11,469 bases of DNA from Candidatus Bathyarchaeota archaeon (GTDB taxonomy: Archaea > Thermoproteota > Bathyarchaeia > TCS64). Both the position numbers and the translations under genes were made by a program. Below the pieces are notes generated by a model. It worked only from the letters and a program-made list of their open reading frames with translations. It searched no databases and was not told the origin of the DNA. Location: the NCBI GenBank assembly GCA_003662205.1, contig QMXQ01000030.1, forward strand, positions 1 to 11,469. Reading direction: 5' to 3'. This document shows positions 1 through 6,273 of this stretch, piece by piece (the stretch's first letter is position 1; the number at the start of each line of letters is the position of its first letter).

Positions 1-2
1 AG

Positions 3-134
3 GAGCACGCCGTGGAGCGGATCTACGCCGAGATGGGGAGCCGCCACCGCGCCAAGCGCCACCAGATCAAGATCCTGGGAGTGGAGGAGCTGGAGGAGGG
101 CGCGGAGCCGGCGGAGGAAGGGGCGGAGCGGTGA
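3..134 (+). CDS. rplX: Ribosomal protein LX (L18a/L20e family), 3' end only
   Basis: The reading frame is open from the left edge and stops at TGA 132-134. It gives 43 residues that include ERIYAEMGSRHRAKRHQIKI followed by an acidic Glu/Ala-rich tail. The 'SRHRAKR..I.I' core is typical of the C-terminal part of archaeal LX, a small protein of the large ribosomal subunit related to eukaryotic L18a. The stop overlaps the GTG start of the next gene (GTGA), so the two are very likely translationally coupled. The LX-prefoldin alpha-ftsY order is a known archaeal arrangement and supports the call. The N-terminal part lies outside the window. The acidic tail is longer than I would expect but is in frame. 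Confidence 0.8.
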   Translation, partial: EHAVERIYAEMGSRHRAKRHQIKILGVEELEEGAEPAEEGAER

Positions 135-574
135 GCACCCCCAGCAAGGAGGACCAGCTCCGAAGGCTCGTCACCGAGCTGCGGCTGATGCAGGGCTCGG
201 CGGAGGTGCTCCAGCAGAGGCTCGAGCTGTTGAGATCGGCGATGGCAGACCTGCAGGTGGCCGAGTCCTCCCTCAAGGCGCTGAAGGATCTGGAGGCGGG
301 GGCGCCCATCCTCGTCCCTATGGGCGGCGGCACCTTCGTCAACGCGAACCTGGGGGATCTGAGCAAGGTCATCGTCGGCATCGGCGCCGACGTCTCCGTG
401 GAGATGGACCTCGACGGGGCGCTGGAGGACGTCTCAGCCCGCCTCGCCGAGGTGGAGAGGGCGGGTCAGTCGGTCCAGCAGCAGCTTGAGCAGATCCTCG
501 GCCAGATGCAGGCCCATCAGGATGGGATCAACAGGCTGAGCGCCGAGCTCCGAGGGGAAGCGGCAGGTGTTTGA
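131..574 (+). CDS. pfdA: Prefoldin subunit alpha
   Basis: This 147-residue protein has the prefoldin alpha layout. An N-terminal coiled coil (about residues 5-50) is followed by a beta-hairpin centre with ILVPMGGGTFVNANLGD (about 60-76) and VIVGIGADVSVEMDL, then a C-terminal coiled coil rich in Gln, Glu and Leu (about 98-142). Prefoldin is a cytosolic hexamer of two alpha and four beta subunits. It captures unfolded proteins with the coiled-coil tips and hands them to the group II chaperonin, a subunit of which is encoded at the right end of this window. The start is GTG 131, overlapping the LX stop by 4 nt. The 3' end overlaps ftsY by 8 nt. Length is normal for the family. Confidence 0.93.
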   Translation: MSTPSKEDQLRRLVTELRLMQGSAEVLQQRLELLRSAMADLQVAESSLKALKDLEAGAPILVPMGGGTFVNANLGDLSKVIVGIGADVSVEMDLDGALEDVSARLAEVERAGQSVQQQLEQILGQMQAHQDGINRLSAELRGEAAGV

Positions 575-1478
575 GAAGCTCAAGCAGGGACTGCGCGGCG
601 TCGTCGAGAGGATCTCCAAGAGCGAGCTCACCGATAAGGATCTCGACCCCCTCCTCTGGGAGCTCCAGCTCCAGCTCATAGCCAACGATGTCGCCGTCGA
701 GGTCGCCGAGAAGATCTGCGCCGAGCTGAGGGAGCGGCTGAAAGGGGAGGCCGCGCCCCGCTTCGGAGACAAGGCCGCGCTTGTGAGGGATGCCCTCCGC
801 GCCTCCATCGAATCGGTTATGGCGACCCGAGACGCGGTGGACCTCCTCCAACTGGCGGCTGAGCGGAGGGCCGCGGGGAAGCCGCTGGTGGTGCTCTTCG
901 TCGGCATCAACGGCACCGGGAAGACGACGACCATCGCGAAGGTTGCGAAGCTCCTCCTCGACCGCGGCTACAAGGTGGTCCTCGCCTCGGGCGACACCTA
1001 CCGGGCTGGAGCCATCGAACAGCTCGAGGAGCACGCCCGCAGGCTCGGCGTCCGCGTCATCAAGCACAGGTACGGCGCCGACCCGGCCGCGGTGAGCTTC
1101 GACGCGGTGAGGCACGCCGAGGCGCGGGGCATCGACGCCGTCCTCATCGACACAGCGGGGCGGATGCAGACGAACCGAAACCTGATGGACGAGCTGAGGA
1201 AGATCAAGCGGGTGGTCCAGCCGGACCTCACGGTGATGGTGGTGGACGCCCTCATAGGCAACGACGCGACGGAGCAGGCCGAGACCTTCAACGCCCACAT
1301 CGGCTTCGACGCCGCCATCCTGACGAAGGTGGACGCCGACGCCAAGGGGGGCTCGAGCCTCAGCGTCTCATACCTCACCGGGAAGCCCATCATCTACGTC
1401 GGCACCGGACAGGGCTACGACGACCTCCAGCCCTTCGACGCCGAATGGTTCGCCGACAAGATCCTCCCCGCGGCGTAA
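567..1478 (+). CDS. ftsY: Signal recognition particle receptor FtsY
   Basis: FtsY is the SRP-family GTPase that docks SRP-ribosome complexes at the membrane. The 303-residue protein has a helical N domain (about 1-95) and a G domain with all expected motifs: P-loop GINGTGKTT (113-121), DTYRAGA insertion-box segment, DTAGR (195-199), TKVDADAKGG (253-262) and the closing GTGQGYDDL. DTYRAGA and TKVDADAKGG mark FtsY rather than SRP54, and there is no Met-rich M domain. The protein begins directly with the N domain, so the long acidic A domain of many bacterial FtsY proteins is absent, as is common in archaea. The start is GTG 567, inside the end of pfdA in another frame. The secE gene follows, which fits a secretion role. 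Confidence 0.96.
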   Translation: MFEKLKQGLRGVVERISKSELTDKDLDPLLWELQLQLIANDVAVEVAEKICAELRERLKGEAAPRFGDKAALVRDALRASIESVMATRDAVDLLQLAAERRAAGKPLVVLFVGINGTGKTTTIAKVAKLLLDRGYKVVLASGDTYRAGAIEQLEEHARRLGVRVIKHRYGADPAAVSFDAVRHAEARGIDAVLIDTAGRMQTNRNLMDELRKIKRVVQPDLTVMVVDALIGNDATEQAETFNAHIGFDAAILTKVDADAKGGSSLSVSYLTGKPIIYVGTGQGYDDLQPFDAEWFADKILPAA

Positions 1479-1480
1479 AG

Positions 1481-1490
1481 GATTTAAGGA
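1481..1490 (+). promoter_or_regulatory. Possible internal TATA box before secE
   Basis: GATTTAAGGA lies just after the ftsY stop, about 31 nt before the secE ATG. Transcription would start near 1511. This is a weak call based on composition and spacing only; secE may simply be read from the upstream operon. Confidence 0.3.
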
Positions 1491-1516
1491 CCGCTTCCCC
1501 CGATAGGAGCGTCACC

Positions 1517-1690
1517 ATGGGGCTCTCCAGCTTCTTCCAGTCGGCGTCCCGCCTCCTCAGGACCCTATCCAAGCCCGACTGGAAGACCTTCTGGCTCAGC
1601 GTCAAGATATGCTTCTTCGGCATCGCCCTCCTCGGCGGCATCGGTTACCTCATCAGGCTCGTCTCCGTCACCCTATCCAGACCCGGCTAG
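1517..1690 (+). CDS. secE: Preprotein translocase subunit SecE/Sss1 (gamma)
   Basis: A 57-residue protein with an amphipathic N-terminal helix (residues about 3-26, with SASRLLRTLSKPDWKTFW) and one C-terminal membrane span, ending in SVTLSRPG. The 'KPDW.EF/TFW' junction before the membrane segment is characteristic of archaeal SecE (Sec61 gamma/Sss1), which clamps the two halves of SecY in the protein-conducting channel. I chose ATG 1517 because GGAG (1506-1509) sits at ribosome-binding distance. An in-frame GTG upstream at 1445 would start inside ftsY and add an unrelated leader. The stop is TAG. Position between ftsY and nusG is the standard archaeal order. Confidence 0.92.
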   Translation: MGLSSFFQSASRLLRTLSKPDWKTFWLSVKICFFGIALLGGIGYLIRLVSVTLSRPG

Positions 1691-1738
1691 AGCGGCGCAT
1701 CCCACAATCGAACACAACAAGATAGGAGAAGCCGAGAA

Positions 1739-1909
1739 CTACTCCCGGGAACTGATGGGCGCCGAACCCTCCGCCTCCCGCCCCTTCTCGTCCACCTCCG
1801 GCTCCGCGTCGTACGGATATTTGACGTAGAACAGGTACATGAGGAGGAGGACGACGGCGACGGAGATGGCGAAGACGTACTCGAAGTCGAGGAATATCCG
1901 CTGATCCAA
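1739..1909 (-). CDS. Small single-pass membrane protein, TTG start, unknown function
   Basis: The minus strand encodes 56 residues beginning MDQRIFLDFEYVF. One strongly hydrophobic segment (about residues 11-29) is followed by a charged, Glu-rich C-terminal tail (about 30-56) ending in SSRE. The TTG start at 1909 has an ideal GGAGG (complement of 1918-1922) 8 nt upstream, and a minus-strand TATA-like box lies at 1947-1958. Start signal, promoter spacing and a protein-like sequence all agree, so I treat it as a real gene although it is short and unrecognised. It converges on secE (48 nt apart) and diverges from nusG. A role as a small translocon or membrane-complex partner is only a guess from position. 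Confidence 0.65.
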   Translation of the reverse strand: MDQRIFLDFEYVFAISVAVVLLLMYLFYVKYPYDAEPEVDEKGREAEGSAPISSRE

Positions 1910-1946
1910 CCCTGCAGCCTCCGGGCATCAGCATTATCTCCCGCCG

Positions 1947-1958
1947 TTTTTATTAAAA
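1947..1958 (-). promoter_or_regulatory. TATA box for the antisense small membrane protein
   Basis: Read on the minus strand this is TTTTAATAAAAA. Its centre is about 44 nt from the TTG start, which predicts a transcript beginning near 1928 with a short leader holding the GGAGG. The element is nearly symmetric, so it could also act on the plus strand. Confidence 0.45.
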
Positions 1959-1980
1959 CCCTTCGCTCGGAGGCGTTGAG

Positions 1981-1993
1981 TAATATTAATATC
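1981..1993 (+). promoter_or_regulatory. TATA box for the nusG-L11 transcript
   Basis: TAATATTAATATC is AT-rich against a GC-rich background. It lies about 35-40 nt before the nusG GTG, so initiation would fall near 2013-2016 with a leader of about 10 nt. No Shine-Dalgarno sequence precedes nusG, which fits a nearly leaderless mRNA. Confidence 0.5.
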
Positions 1994-2025
1994 TCCGTGA
2001 GAGTTCTCTTACGGTAACATCGGGC

Positions 2026-2496
2026 GTGGTCCATTTGTCCGAGGAGAAGCCGAAGACAGCCCTCTACGCGGTCAAGGTCACCGTGGGGCAGGAGCGGAAC
2101 GTGGCCCAGATGCTCGCCGACAAGGCGAAGGTTGAGGGGATTCCGATAGCCGCTATCCTCGCCCCGGCCGAGTTGAAGGGCTATATCATCGTGGAGACCG
2201 CGACGCCCCACAGCGTGGAGGAGCTCATCCGGGGGATGAAGCACACCCGGGAGCGGGTCCCGGGGATGGTCGACCCCGGTGAGGTGGAGCACTACCTCGT
2301 GACGAGGCCCGTCGTCGAGGGGCTTGAGGTCGGGGCTCTCGTCGAGGTGGTCGCCGGTCCCTTCAAGGGGATGCGGGCGAAGGTGATGAGGGTGGACGAG
2401 GCGAAGGAGGAGGTGACCATCGAGATCCTGGAGGCGAGCTTCACCCTCCCCATCACCGTCCACGCGGACTACGTCCGAGAGGTGAAAGGAGTCTAG
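2026..2496 (+). CDS. spt5: Transcription elongation factor Spt5/NusG
   Basis: A 156-residue protein with an N-terminal NGN domain (about 12-92, YAVKVTVGQERNVAQML at its start) and a C-terminal KOW domain (about 103-135, GALVEVVAGPFKGMRAKV). Archaeal Spt5 pairs with Spt4, binds the RNA polymerase clamp to raise processivity, and its KOW domain can contact the ribosome. The GTG at 2026 gives MVHLSEEK; a TTG at 2035 is an alternative start that would remove three residues. No ribosome-binding site is seen, consistent with the nearby TATA box and short leader. It is followed after 6 nt by L11 in the same frame, with the TAG stop in between. Confidence 0.95.
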   Translation: MVHLSEEKPKTALYAVKVTVGQERNVAQMLADKAKVEGIPIAAILAPAELKGYIIVETATPHSVEELIRGMKHTRERVPGMVDPGEVEHYLVTRPVVEGLEVGALVEVVAGPFKGMRAKVMRVDEAKEEVTIEILEASFTLPITVHADYVREVKGV

Positions 2497-2502
2497 TCAG
2501 AG

Positions 2503-2991
2503 ATGGTTCAGAAGACGTTCAACTTCATCGTCAGCGGCGGCGAGGCGACGGGCGGGCCGCCCATCGGCCCGGCGCTGGGCCCCCTCGGCGTCAACATCAT
2601 GGCCGTCGTCAACAAGATCAACGAGCTGACCGCCGAGTACAAGGGGACCAAGGTGCCGGTGGAGGTCACCCTCGACACCGACACGAAGGAGTTCACCGTC
2701 AAGGTCGGCATGCTCTCCACCTACGCCCTCGTGACCCAGGCCCTCGGCATCGCCAAGGGCTCCCCGACGCCGAACACCGACTACGTCGGCGACCTCTCCT
2801 TCGACCAGCTGGTGGACATCGCGAGGCGGAAGAGGGGGGGACTGCTGGCGGCGTCGCTGAAGGCGGCGGTGAAGGAGGTCCTCGGCAGCTGCCTCAGCAT
2901 GGGGGTCACGGTCGACGGCAAGCCGGCGAAGGAGGTCCAGGCCCTCATCGAGGCGGGCGAGTACGACGACAGGCTCGCGGAGGCAGCATAA
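2503..2991 (+). CDS. rpl11: 50S ribosomal protein L11
   Basis: A 162-residue protein with the L11 N-terminal domain signature PPIGPALGPLGVNIM (19-33) and KINE, and a C-terminal rRNA-binding domain (about 70-145) containing GDLSFDQLVDIARRK. L11 forms the base of the GTPase-associated centre of the large subunit with L10 and binds the 23S rRNA region that contacts elongation factors. The ATG at 2503 has GAAAGGAG (2484-2491) upstream, inside the end of nusG. The length matches archaeal L11, which carries a C-terminal extension relative to bacteria. The stop is TAA 2989-2991. Confidence 0.97.
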   Translation: MVQKTFNFIVSGGEATGGPPIGPALGPLGVNIMAVVNKINELTAEYKGTKVPVEVTLDTDTKEFTVKVGMLSTYALVTQALGIAKGSPTPNTDYVGDLSFDQLVDIARRKRGGLLAASLKAAVKEVLGSCLSMGVTVDGKPAKEVQALIEAGEYDDRLAEAA

Positions 2992-2993
2992 AG

Positions 2994-3002
2994 TTTTATA
3001 TT
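2994..3002 (+). promoter_or_regulatory. Possible internal TATA box before L1
   Basis: TTTTATATT lies in the 42-nt gap between L11 and L1, standing out from GC-rich surroundings. Initiation would fall near 3024, only about 10 nt before the L1 ATG and overlapping the GGAGG, so L1-L10 might have its own short-leader transcript. Sequence and spacing only. Confidence 0.4.
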
Positions 3003-3033
3003 CCGTCTCGTGTGAGAAGAAGGAGGCTCAGGA

Positions 3034-3678
3034 ATGTCGATCCCCAGGGAAAAGATCATCGACGCCCTCAGGAAGGCGAGGGAGGCGGCCCCCGAGAGGG
3101 GGTTCGAGCAGTCGATAGATCTGACGTTGAACCTGAGGGAGCTCGACATGAGGAGGCCTGAGAACAGGGTCAACCTGCGCGTCCAGCTGCCCAACGGCGT
3201 CGGGAGCCAGAGGGTGCTGGTCTTCGCCTCCGGCGACCTCGCCCTCAGGGCCCGCAGGGCAGGAGCCGACGGGGTGATAGAGCCCCCCGAGCTCCAGGAG
3301 ATGGCCAACGACAAGAAGGCGGCCAAGAGGCGGCTGCAGGAGTTCGACGTCTTCATCGCGGAGGCGCCGCTCATGCCGACGGTCGGCCGCGTCGTCGGCC
3401 CCATCCTCGGCCCGAGGGGGAAGATGCCCACGCCGGTCCCGCCGCAGGCCCCCATCGACGCCATCATCGAGCGGCAGAGGAGGGTCGTCGTCCTCCGCAG
3501 CCGGGACAGGCCCCTCGTCCACTGCATCGTCGGCAAGGAGGGGATGGACGACGAGAAGATCGCGGAGAACGTGGAGGCGGTCCTCTCCGCCCTGGCGGGG
3601 GCGCTGAAGCGGGGCATGGCGAACATCAGGTCGGTCTACCTGAAGCTGACGATGGGGCCCGCCGTGAGGCTCCTGTGA
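3034..3678 (+). CDS. rpl1: 50S ribosomal protein L1
   Basis: A 214-residue protein with the L1 signature GRVVGPILGPRGKMPTP (118-134) and the two-domain layout: domain I from the N and C termini, domain II roughly residues 65-155. L1 binds 23S rRNA at the mobile L1 stalk beside the E site. In Methanococcus, L1 also represses translation of its own operon by binding its mRNA, so similar autogenous control is possible here but not shown. The ATG at 3034 has GGAGG (3022-3026) with a 7-nt spacer, an unambiguous start. The TGA stop is followed within a few bases by L10, suggesting coupled translation. Confidence 0.96.
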   Translation: MSIPREKIIDALRKAREAAPERGFEQSIDLTLNLRELDMRRPENRVNLRVQLPNGVGSQRVLVFASGDLALRARRAGADGVIEPPELQEMANDKKAAKRRLQEFDVFIAEAPLMPTVGRVVGPILGPRGKMPTPVPPQAPIDAIIERQRRVVVLRSRDRPLVHCIVGKEGMDDEKIAENVEAVLSALAGALKRGMANIRSVYLKLTMGPAVRLL

Positions 3679-3685
3679 GGTGGGA

Positions 3686-4537
3686 ATGGTGTCGCGGGTC
3701 TCGGAGGAGAAGATCAGGATCGTCGAGTCCACCATCGAGCTTCTGAAGCAGTACGAGATCATCGGCGCCGCGGACCTCCACAAGGTGGGGAGCATGATGC
3801 TCCAGGACCTGCGGAGGCAGCTCCGGGGCCAGATCGCCGTCAAGTGCGTCAAGAACACCCTGATGAGGATCGCGATGGAGAAGGCGGACCTCCCGGGCGT
3901 GGAGGAGTTCCTCAATAGGATCGCGGGGCAGAACCTCTTCATCTTCTCCAACGGCAACCCCTTCAAGCTGGCGATGATGCTCCACCGGAACAAGGTGAAG
4001 GTCTTCGCCAAGCCGGGGGACATAGCCCTCAGCACCATCGTCATCCCAGCGGGGAACACGGGGCTGTCGCCGGGGCCCATCCTCAGCAAGTTCGGTGCCC
4101 TCGGCGTCCGAACCCGCATCGAGGGGGGCAACATCTGGGTCGTGAACGACACGGAGGTCGCCAAGCCCGGCGACGTGATCACCCCGGACCTTGCGGACAT
4201 CCTCACCCGCATGGGGATAAGGGCGGCGGAGATGGGCCTCGAGATCAAGGCGGTCTACGAGAGGGGGACCATCATCCCCCGGGAGGAGCTCATCCTCGAC
4301 CTAGACACCTACAGGGATCAGCTGACGAAGGCCTACGCCGACGCCTTCCAGGTGGCGCTGAAGGCGGCCTACCCGACGCCGCAGACCGTGCCGGCGCTCC
4401 TGGCGCTGGCGGCGCAGAACGCGAGGCAGGTCGCCCTGGAGGCGGGCTATGCCGCGCCCGAGACGGTGAGGGACCTCCTGGCGAAGGCCCACGCCCAGGC
4501 CCTCGCCCTGGAGTGGCTGGTCAAGAGCAAGGAGTAA
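3686..4537 (+). CDS. rpl10: 50S ribosomal protein L10 (acidic P0 homologue), tail-less form
   Basis: A 283-residue protein from ATG 3686; GTG 3680 in the same frame is an alternative adding two residues. GAGG (3677-3680) overlaps the L1 stop and favours the ATG. The N-terminal rRNA-binding domain is clear (residues about 1-105, with KCVKNTLMRIA), followed by the archaeal insertion domain (about 110-185) and a helical L12-binding C-terminus. In that C-terminus a unit repeats, QVALKAAYPTPQTV then QVALEAGYAAPETV, with a third helix near ALALEWL. Most archaeal L10 proteins continue into an acidic linker and a GLGALFG-like tip shared with L12. Here the protein stops at WLVKSKE, and no L12 gene follows. 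Confidence 0.95.
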   Translation: MVSRVSEEKIRIVESTIELLKQYEIIGAADLHKVGSMMLQDLRRQLRGQIAVKCVKNTLMRIAMEKADLPGVEEFLNRIAGQNLFIFSNGNPFKLAMMLHRNKVKVFAKPGDIALSTIVIPAGNTGLSPGPILSKFGALGVRTRIEGGNIWVVNDTEVAKPGDVITPDLADILTRMGIRAAEMGLEIKAVYERGTIIPREELILDLDTYRDQLTKAYADAFQVALKAAYPTPQTVPALLALAAQNARQVALEAGYAAPETVRDLLAKAHAQALALEWLVKSKE

Positions 4538-4652
4538 CCCGGTCGGCCTCCTCCCTAATTGTGGTCGTCTTCGAGAGGGAGACGCGGCCAGACGAGCCTC
4601 TGACGCCGGCTCGGCTCTCCATTGACTATCTGGATGCTGTGGCAGGTCTTGG
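4538..4652. other. L10-SDR intergenic region, no L12 gene
   Basis: This 115-nt convergent gap lies where L12 would normally begin. I see no ORF, no acidic or alanine-rich coding remnant, no T-run on either strand and no tRNA. The only structure is a weak 6-bp hairpin with one G-T pair at 4566-4584. Confidence 0.6.
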
Positions 4653-5456
4653 CTAGAGGGAGTGAGTGATGAAGTCTATGCGGCCGCCGTCGACCGTTAT
4701 CACCTGGCCGGTGATGAAGCTGGCCTCATCGGAGGCGAGGAAGAGGGCGACGTTGGCGACCTCCTCCGGCTCGCCGATGCGGCGGAGGATGCTCTTCTCC
4801 TCGAAGTACCTCAGGCGCTGGGCCTGCTCGGCGGCGCGCTGGTAGCCCATGCCCATCTCCGTCCGTATCAGGCCGGGGGCGACGGCGTTCACGTTGATGC
4901 CGTACTGGCCGAGCTCCAGGGCGAGGCGCTTCGTCAGGATGATGACGGCCGCCTTCGTCGAGGCGTAGAGCATGTTCCCCGGCAGGAGGGCGGTGCCGAG
5001 GCCCGCTATGGAGGCGATGTTCACCACCTTCCCATAGCGGCGCTCCATCATGTGGGGCGCGACCGCCCGCGTGCAGTGGAGGACGCCTTTCACGTTCACC
5101 CTCCACATGGGGTCGTACTCCTCCTCGTTGAACTCCAGCAGGGGCCCGCCGCCCATGGAGACGCCGGCGTTGTTCACCAGGATATCCACGCCGCCGAACG
5201 CCTCCACAGACTCCTCGACCATCTCCTCTACGGCGCCGGGGTCCCCGACATCGGCCTGGAACGGCAGCGCCTCACCTCCGAACCCCCTGATCTCCTCGAC
5301 GACCTCCTCGGCCTTCCTCCGCTCCCGGCGATAGTTCACCACGACCTTCGCCCCCTCGCGGCCGAAGACCTGGGCGATGGCTCTGCCGATGCCGCGGGAG
5401 GCACCCGTCACGATGGCCACCCGCCCTTCGAGCCTACCTCTGATCTCCCGGGTCAT
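4653..5456 (-). CDS. SDR-family NAD(P)-dependent oxidoreductase (FabG-like)
   Basis: A classical short-chain dehydrogenase/reductase of 267 residues from ATG 5456. Numbered from that start, it has the cofactor-binding TGASRGIG (17-24), NNAG (95-98) and the catalytic tetrad Asn121, Ser149, Tyr164 and Lys168 (YASTK), plus the PG motif (194-195). The basic residues after the second strand (NYRRERR) suggest NADP(H) rather than NAD. This is FabG/glucose-dehydrogenase-like; the substrate cannot be read from sequence. An in-frame GTG at 5474 would add six residues, but AGAGG lies 8 nt before the ATG and nothing precedes the GTG. It is convergent with L10 and divergent from the winged-helix gene. The stop is TAG. 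Confidence 0.9.
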   Translation of the reverse strand: MTREIRGRLEGRVAIVTGASRGIGRAIAQVFGREGAKVVVNYRRERRKAEEVVEEIRGFGGEALPFQADVGDPGAVEEMVEESVEAFGGVDILVNNAGVSMGGGPLLEFNEEEYDPMWRVNVKGVLHCTRAVAPHMMERRYGKVVNIASIAGLGTALLPGNMLYASTKAAVIILTKRLALELGQYGINVNAVAPGLIRTEMGMGYQRAAEQAQRLRYFEEKSILRRIGEPEEVANVALFLASDEASFITGQVITVDGGRIDFITHSL

Positions 5457-5520
5457 CCCGAAAACCTCTGACACTTAATCGACGCAGGGGCTTTTCTGCC
5501 TTTTCCCGCGATGCCTCGCA

Positions 5521-5532
5521 ACATTAATAGGG
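5521..5532. promoter_or_regulatory. Shared divergent TATA-like element between SDR and wHTH genes
   Basis: ACATTAATAGGG contains the palindrome ATTAAT. On the plus strand it lies about 36 nt before ATG 5562. On the minus strand it would start transcription near 5500, leaving a leader to ATG 5456. It is the only AT-rich block in the divergent gap, so one element may serve both directions. Confidence 0.4.
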
Positions 5533-5561
5533 GTCGGGCTCGAAGGATGGGGCGAAAGAAA

Positions 5562-5741
5562 ATGGCGGATAACGAAGAGATCGTGCTGGAGGCGATGAAG
5601 AAGGCGGGGAAGCCCGTGAGGCCGGGCGATGTGGCGAAGATGACCGGCATCGACAGCAAGGAGGTCTCCAAGATCATCAAGTCTCTGAGGAAGCAGGGGA
5701 AGGTCCACTCCCCCAAGAGATGCTACTACGCCCCAGTCTGA
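5562..5741 (+). CDS. Small winged-helix DNA-binding protein
   Basis: A 59-residue protein consisting almost only of a helix-turn-helix/winged-helix fold. A first helix (EEIVLEAMKKA, 5-15) is followed by the HTH (PVRPGDVAKMTGIDSKEVSKI, about 18-38), the end of the recognition helix (SLRKQGKV) and a short wing with a single Cys (KRCYYAPV, Cys54). I chose ATG 5562. In-frame ATGs at 5547 and 5511 exist, but the second lies upstream of the likely TATA box and adds an Arg-rich leader. The protein is probably a transcription regulator of the genes that follow, DUF6485 and DsrE, or of the divergent SDR. The lone Cys might sense redox or metal, which is conjecture. Confidence 0.75.
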   Translation: MADNEEIVLEAMKKAGKPVRPGDVAKMTGIDSKEVSKIIKSLRKQGKVHSPKRCYYAPV

Positions 5742-5781
5742 AAGCCTCGCGAATGCACTCAACGAAAGGTGAGACAGAGTG

Positions 5782-5925
5782 ATGAAGATAGACTGCCCTA
5801 GCATCGAGCTAAACCAGAGGGACTGCCTGTGCACGAACACCGACTGCGAGAGGAGGGGTAGACGCTGCGAATGCGTGAGGAACCACCGATCCCACGGCAA
5901 CCTACCCGCATGCCTGAGGTCGTGA
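5782..5925 (+). CDS. Cysteine-rich DUF6485 family protein
   Basis: A 47-residue protein with seven cysteines at 5, 15, 17, 22, 29, 31 and 44, spaced C-x9-C-x-C-x4-C-x6-C-x-C-x12-C, and His35. The pattern 'C.CT...C.R.G..CEC...HR..G.LPAC' matches my memory of the DUF6485 family of small anaerobe and archaeal proteins of unknown function. The cysteine pairs suggest a zinc or iron-sulfur site. The ATG at 5782 has AGGTGA (5767-5772) 9 nt upstream. The TGA stop is one base from the DsrE start, so the two are almost certainly co-translated. The function of the family is not known to me. Confidence 0.82.
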   Translation: MKIDCPSIELNQRDCLCTNTDCERRGRRCECVRNHRSHGNLPACLRS

Positions 5926-5926
5926 C

Positions 5927-6271
5927 ATGACCGAGACCACGAAAGGATCGAAGCTGCTGGTTATAATCGCGACCGGGGATAGGGAGAAGGCCCTCACTGG
6001 CCTGATGTACGCGGGCAACGCGGTAAAACGAGGCTGGATGGACGACGTCAAGGTCGTCTTCTTCGGCCCCTCGGAGAGGCTGGCCGTCGAGGACGAGCAG
6101 GTCGCGGCCCGGGCGAAGGAGCTCGCCGCCGGCGGGAGCTTCGCCTGCAAGGCCATCTCGGACCGGGAGGCGATCTCGGAGGAGCTGGAGGGGCTCGGCC
6201 TGAAGGTGGAGTACGTCGGGTCGATCATATCCACCCTCATCAAGGAAGGCTACGCTCCGATGGTCTGGTAG
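5927..6271 (+). CDS. DsrE-like family protein
   Basis: A 114-residue alpha/beta protein of the DsrE/DsrF-like superfamily. A first strand LLVIIATGDREKALTGLMYA (10-29) is followed by VKVVFFGPSERL, an acidic helix, and FACKAISDREAISEELEG with one cysteine (Cys74). Members of the superfamily act in persulfide sulfur transfer or have unknown roles. Cys74 is a plausible active-site position, but the protein lacks further cysteines. GAGGT (5915-5919) sits 7 nt before the ATG. It is the last gene of the wHTH-DUF6485-DsrE cluster, followed by a hairpin and T-run. The specific sulfur partner, if any, is not visible. Confidence 0.82.
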   Translation: MTETTKGSKLLVIIATGDREKALTGLMYAGNAVKRGWMDDVKVVFFGPSERLAVEDEQVAARAKELAAGGSFACKAISDREAISEELEGLGLKVEYVGSIISTLIKEGYAPMVW

Positions 6272-6273
6272 CC

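Noticed and set aside
1687..2463. A 258-codon minus-strand frame across nusG and its upstream region
   Set aside because: It is a shadow of nusG with Ser/Arg low-complexity sequence. The true minus-strand gene here is the shorter TTG-start frame at 1739-1909, in a different frame.
3028..4248. A 406-codon minus-strand frame across L1 and L10
   Set aside because: It is the reverse-frame shadow of two certain ribosomal protein genes.
4653..5471. A 269-codon plus-strand frame antisense to the SDR gene
   Set aside because: The minus strand carries every SDR motif; the plus frame is His/Asp/Leu-rich shadow.
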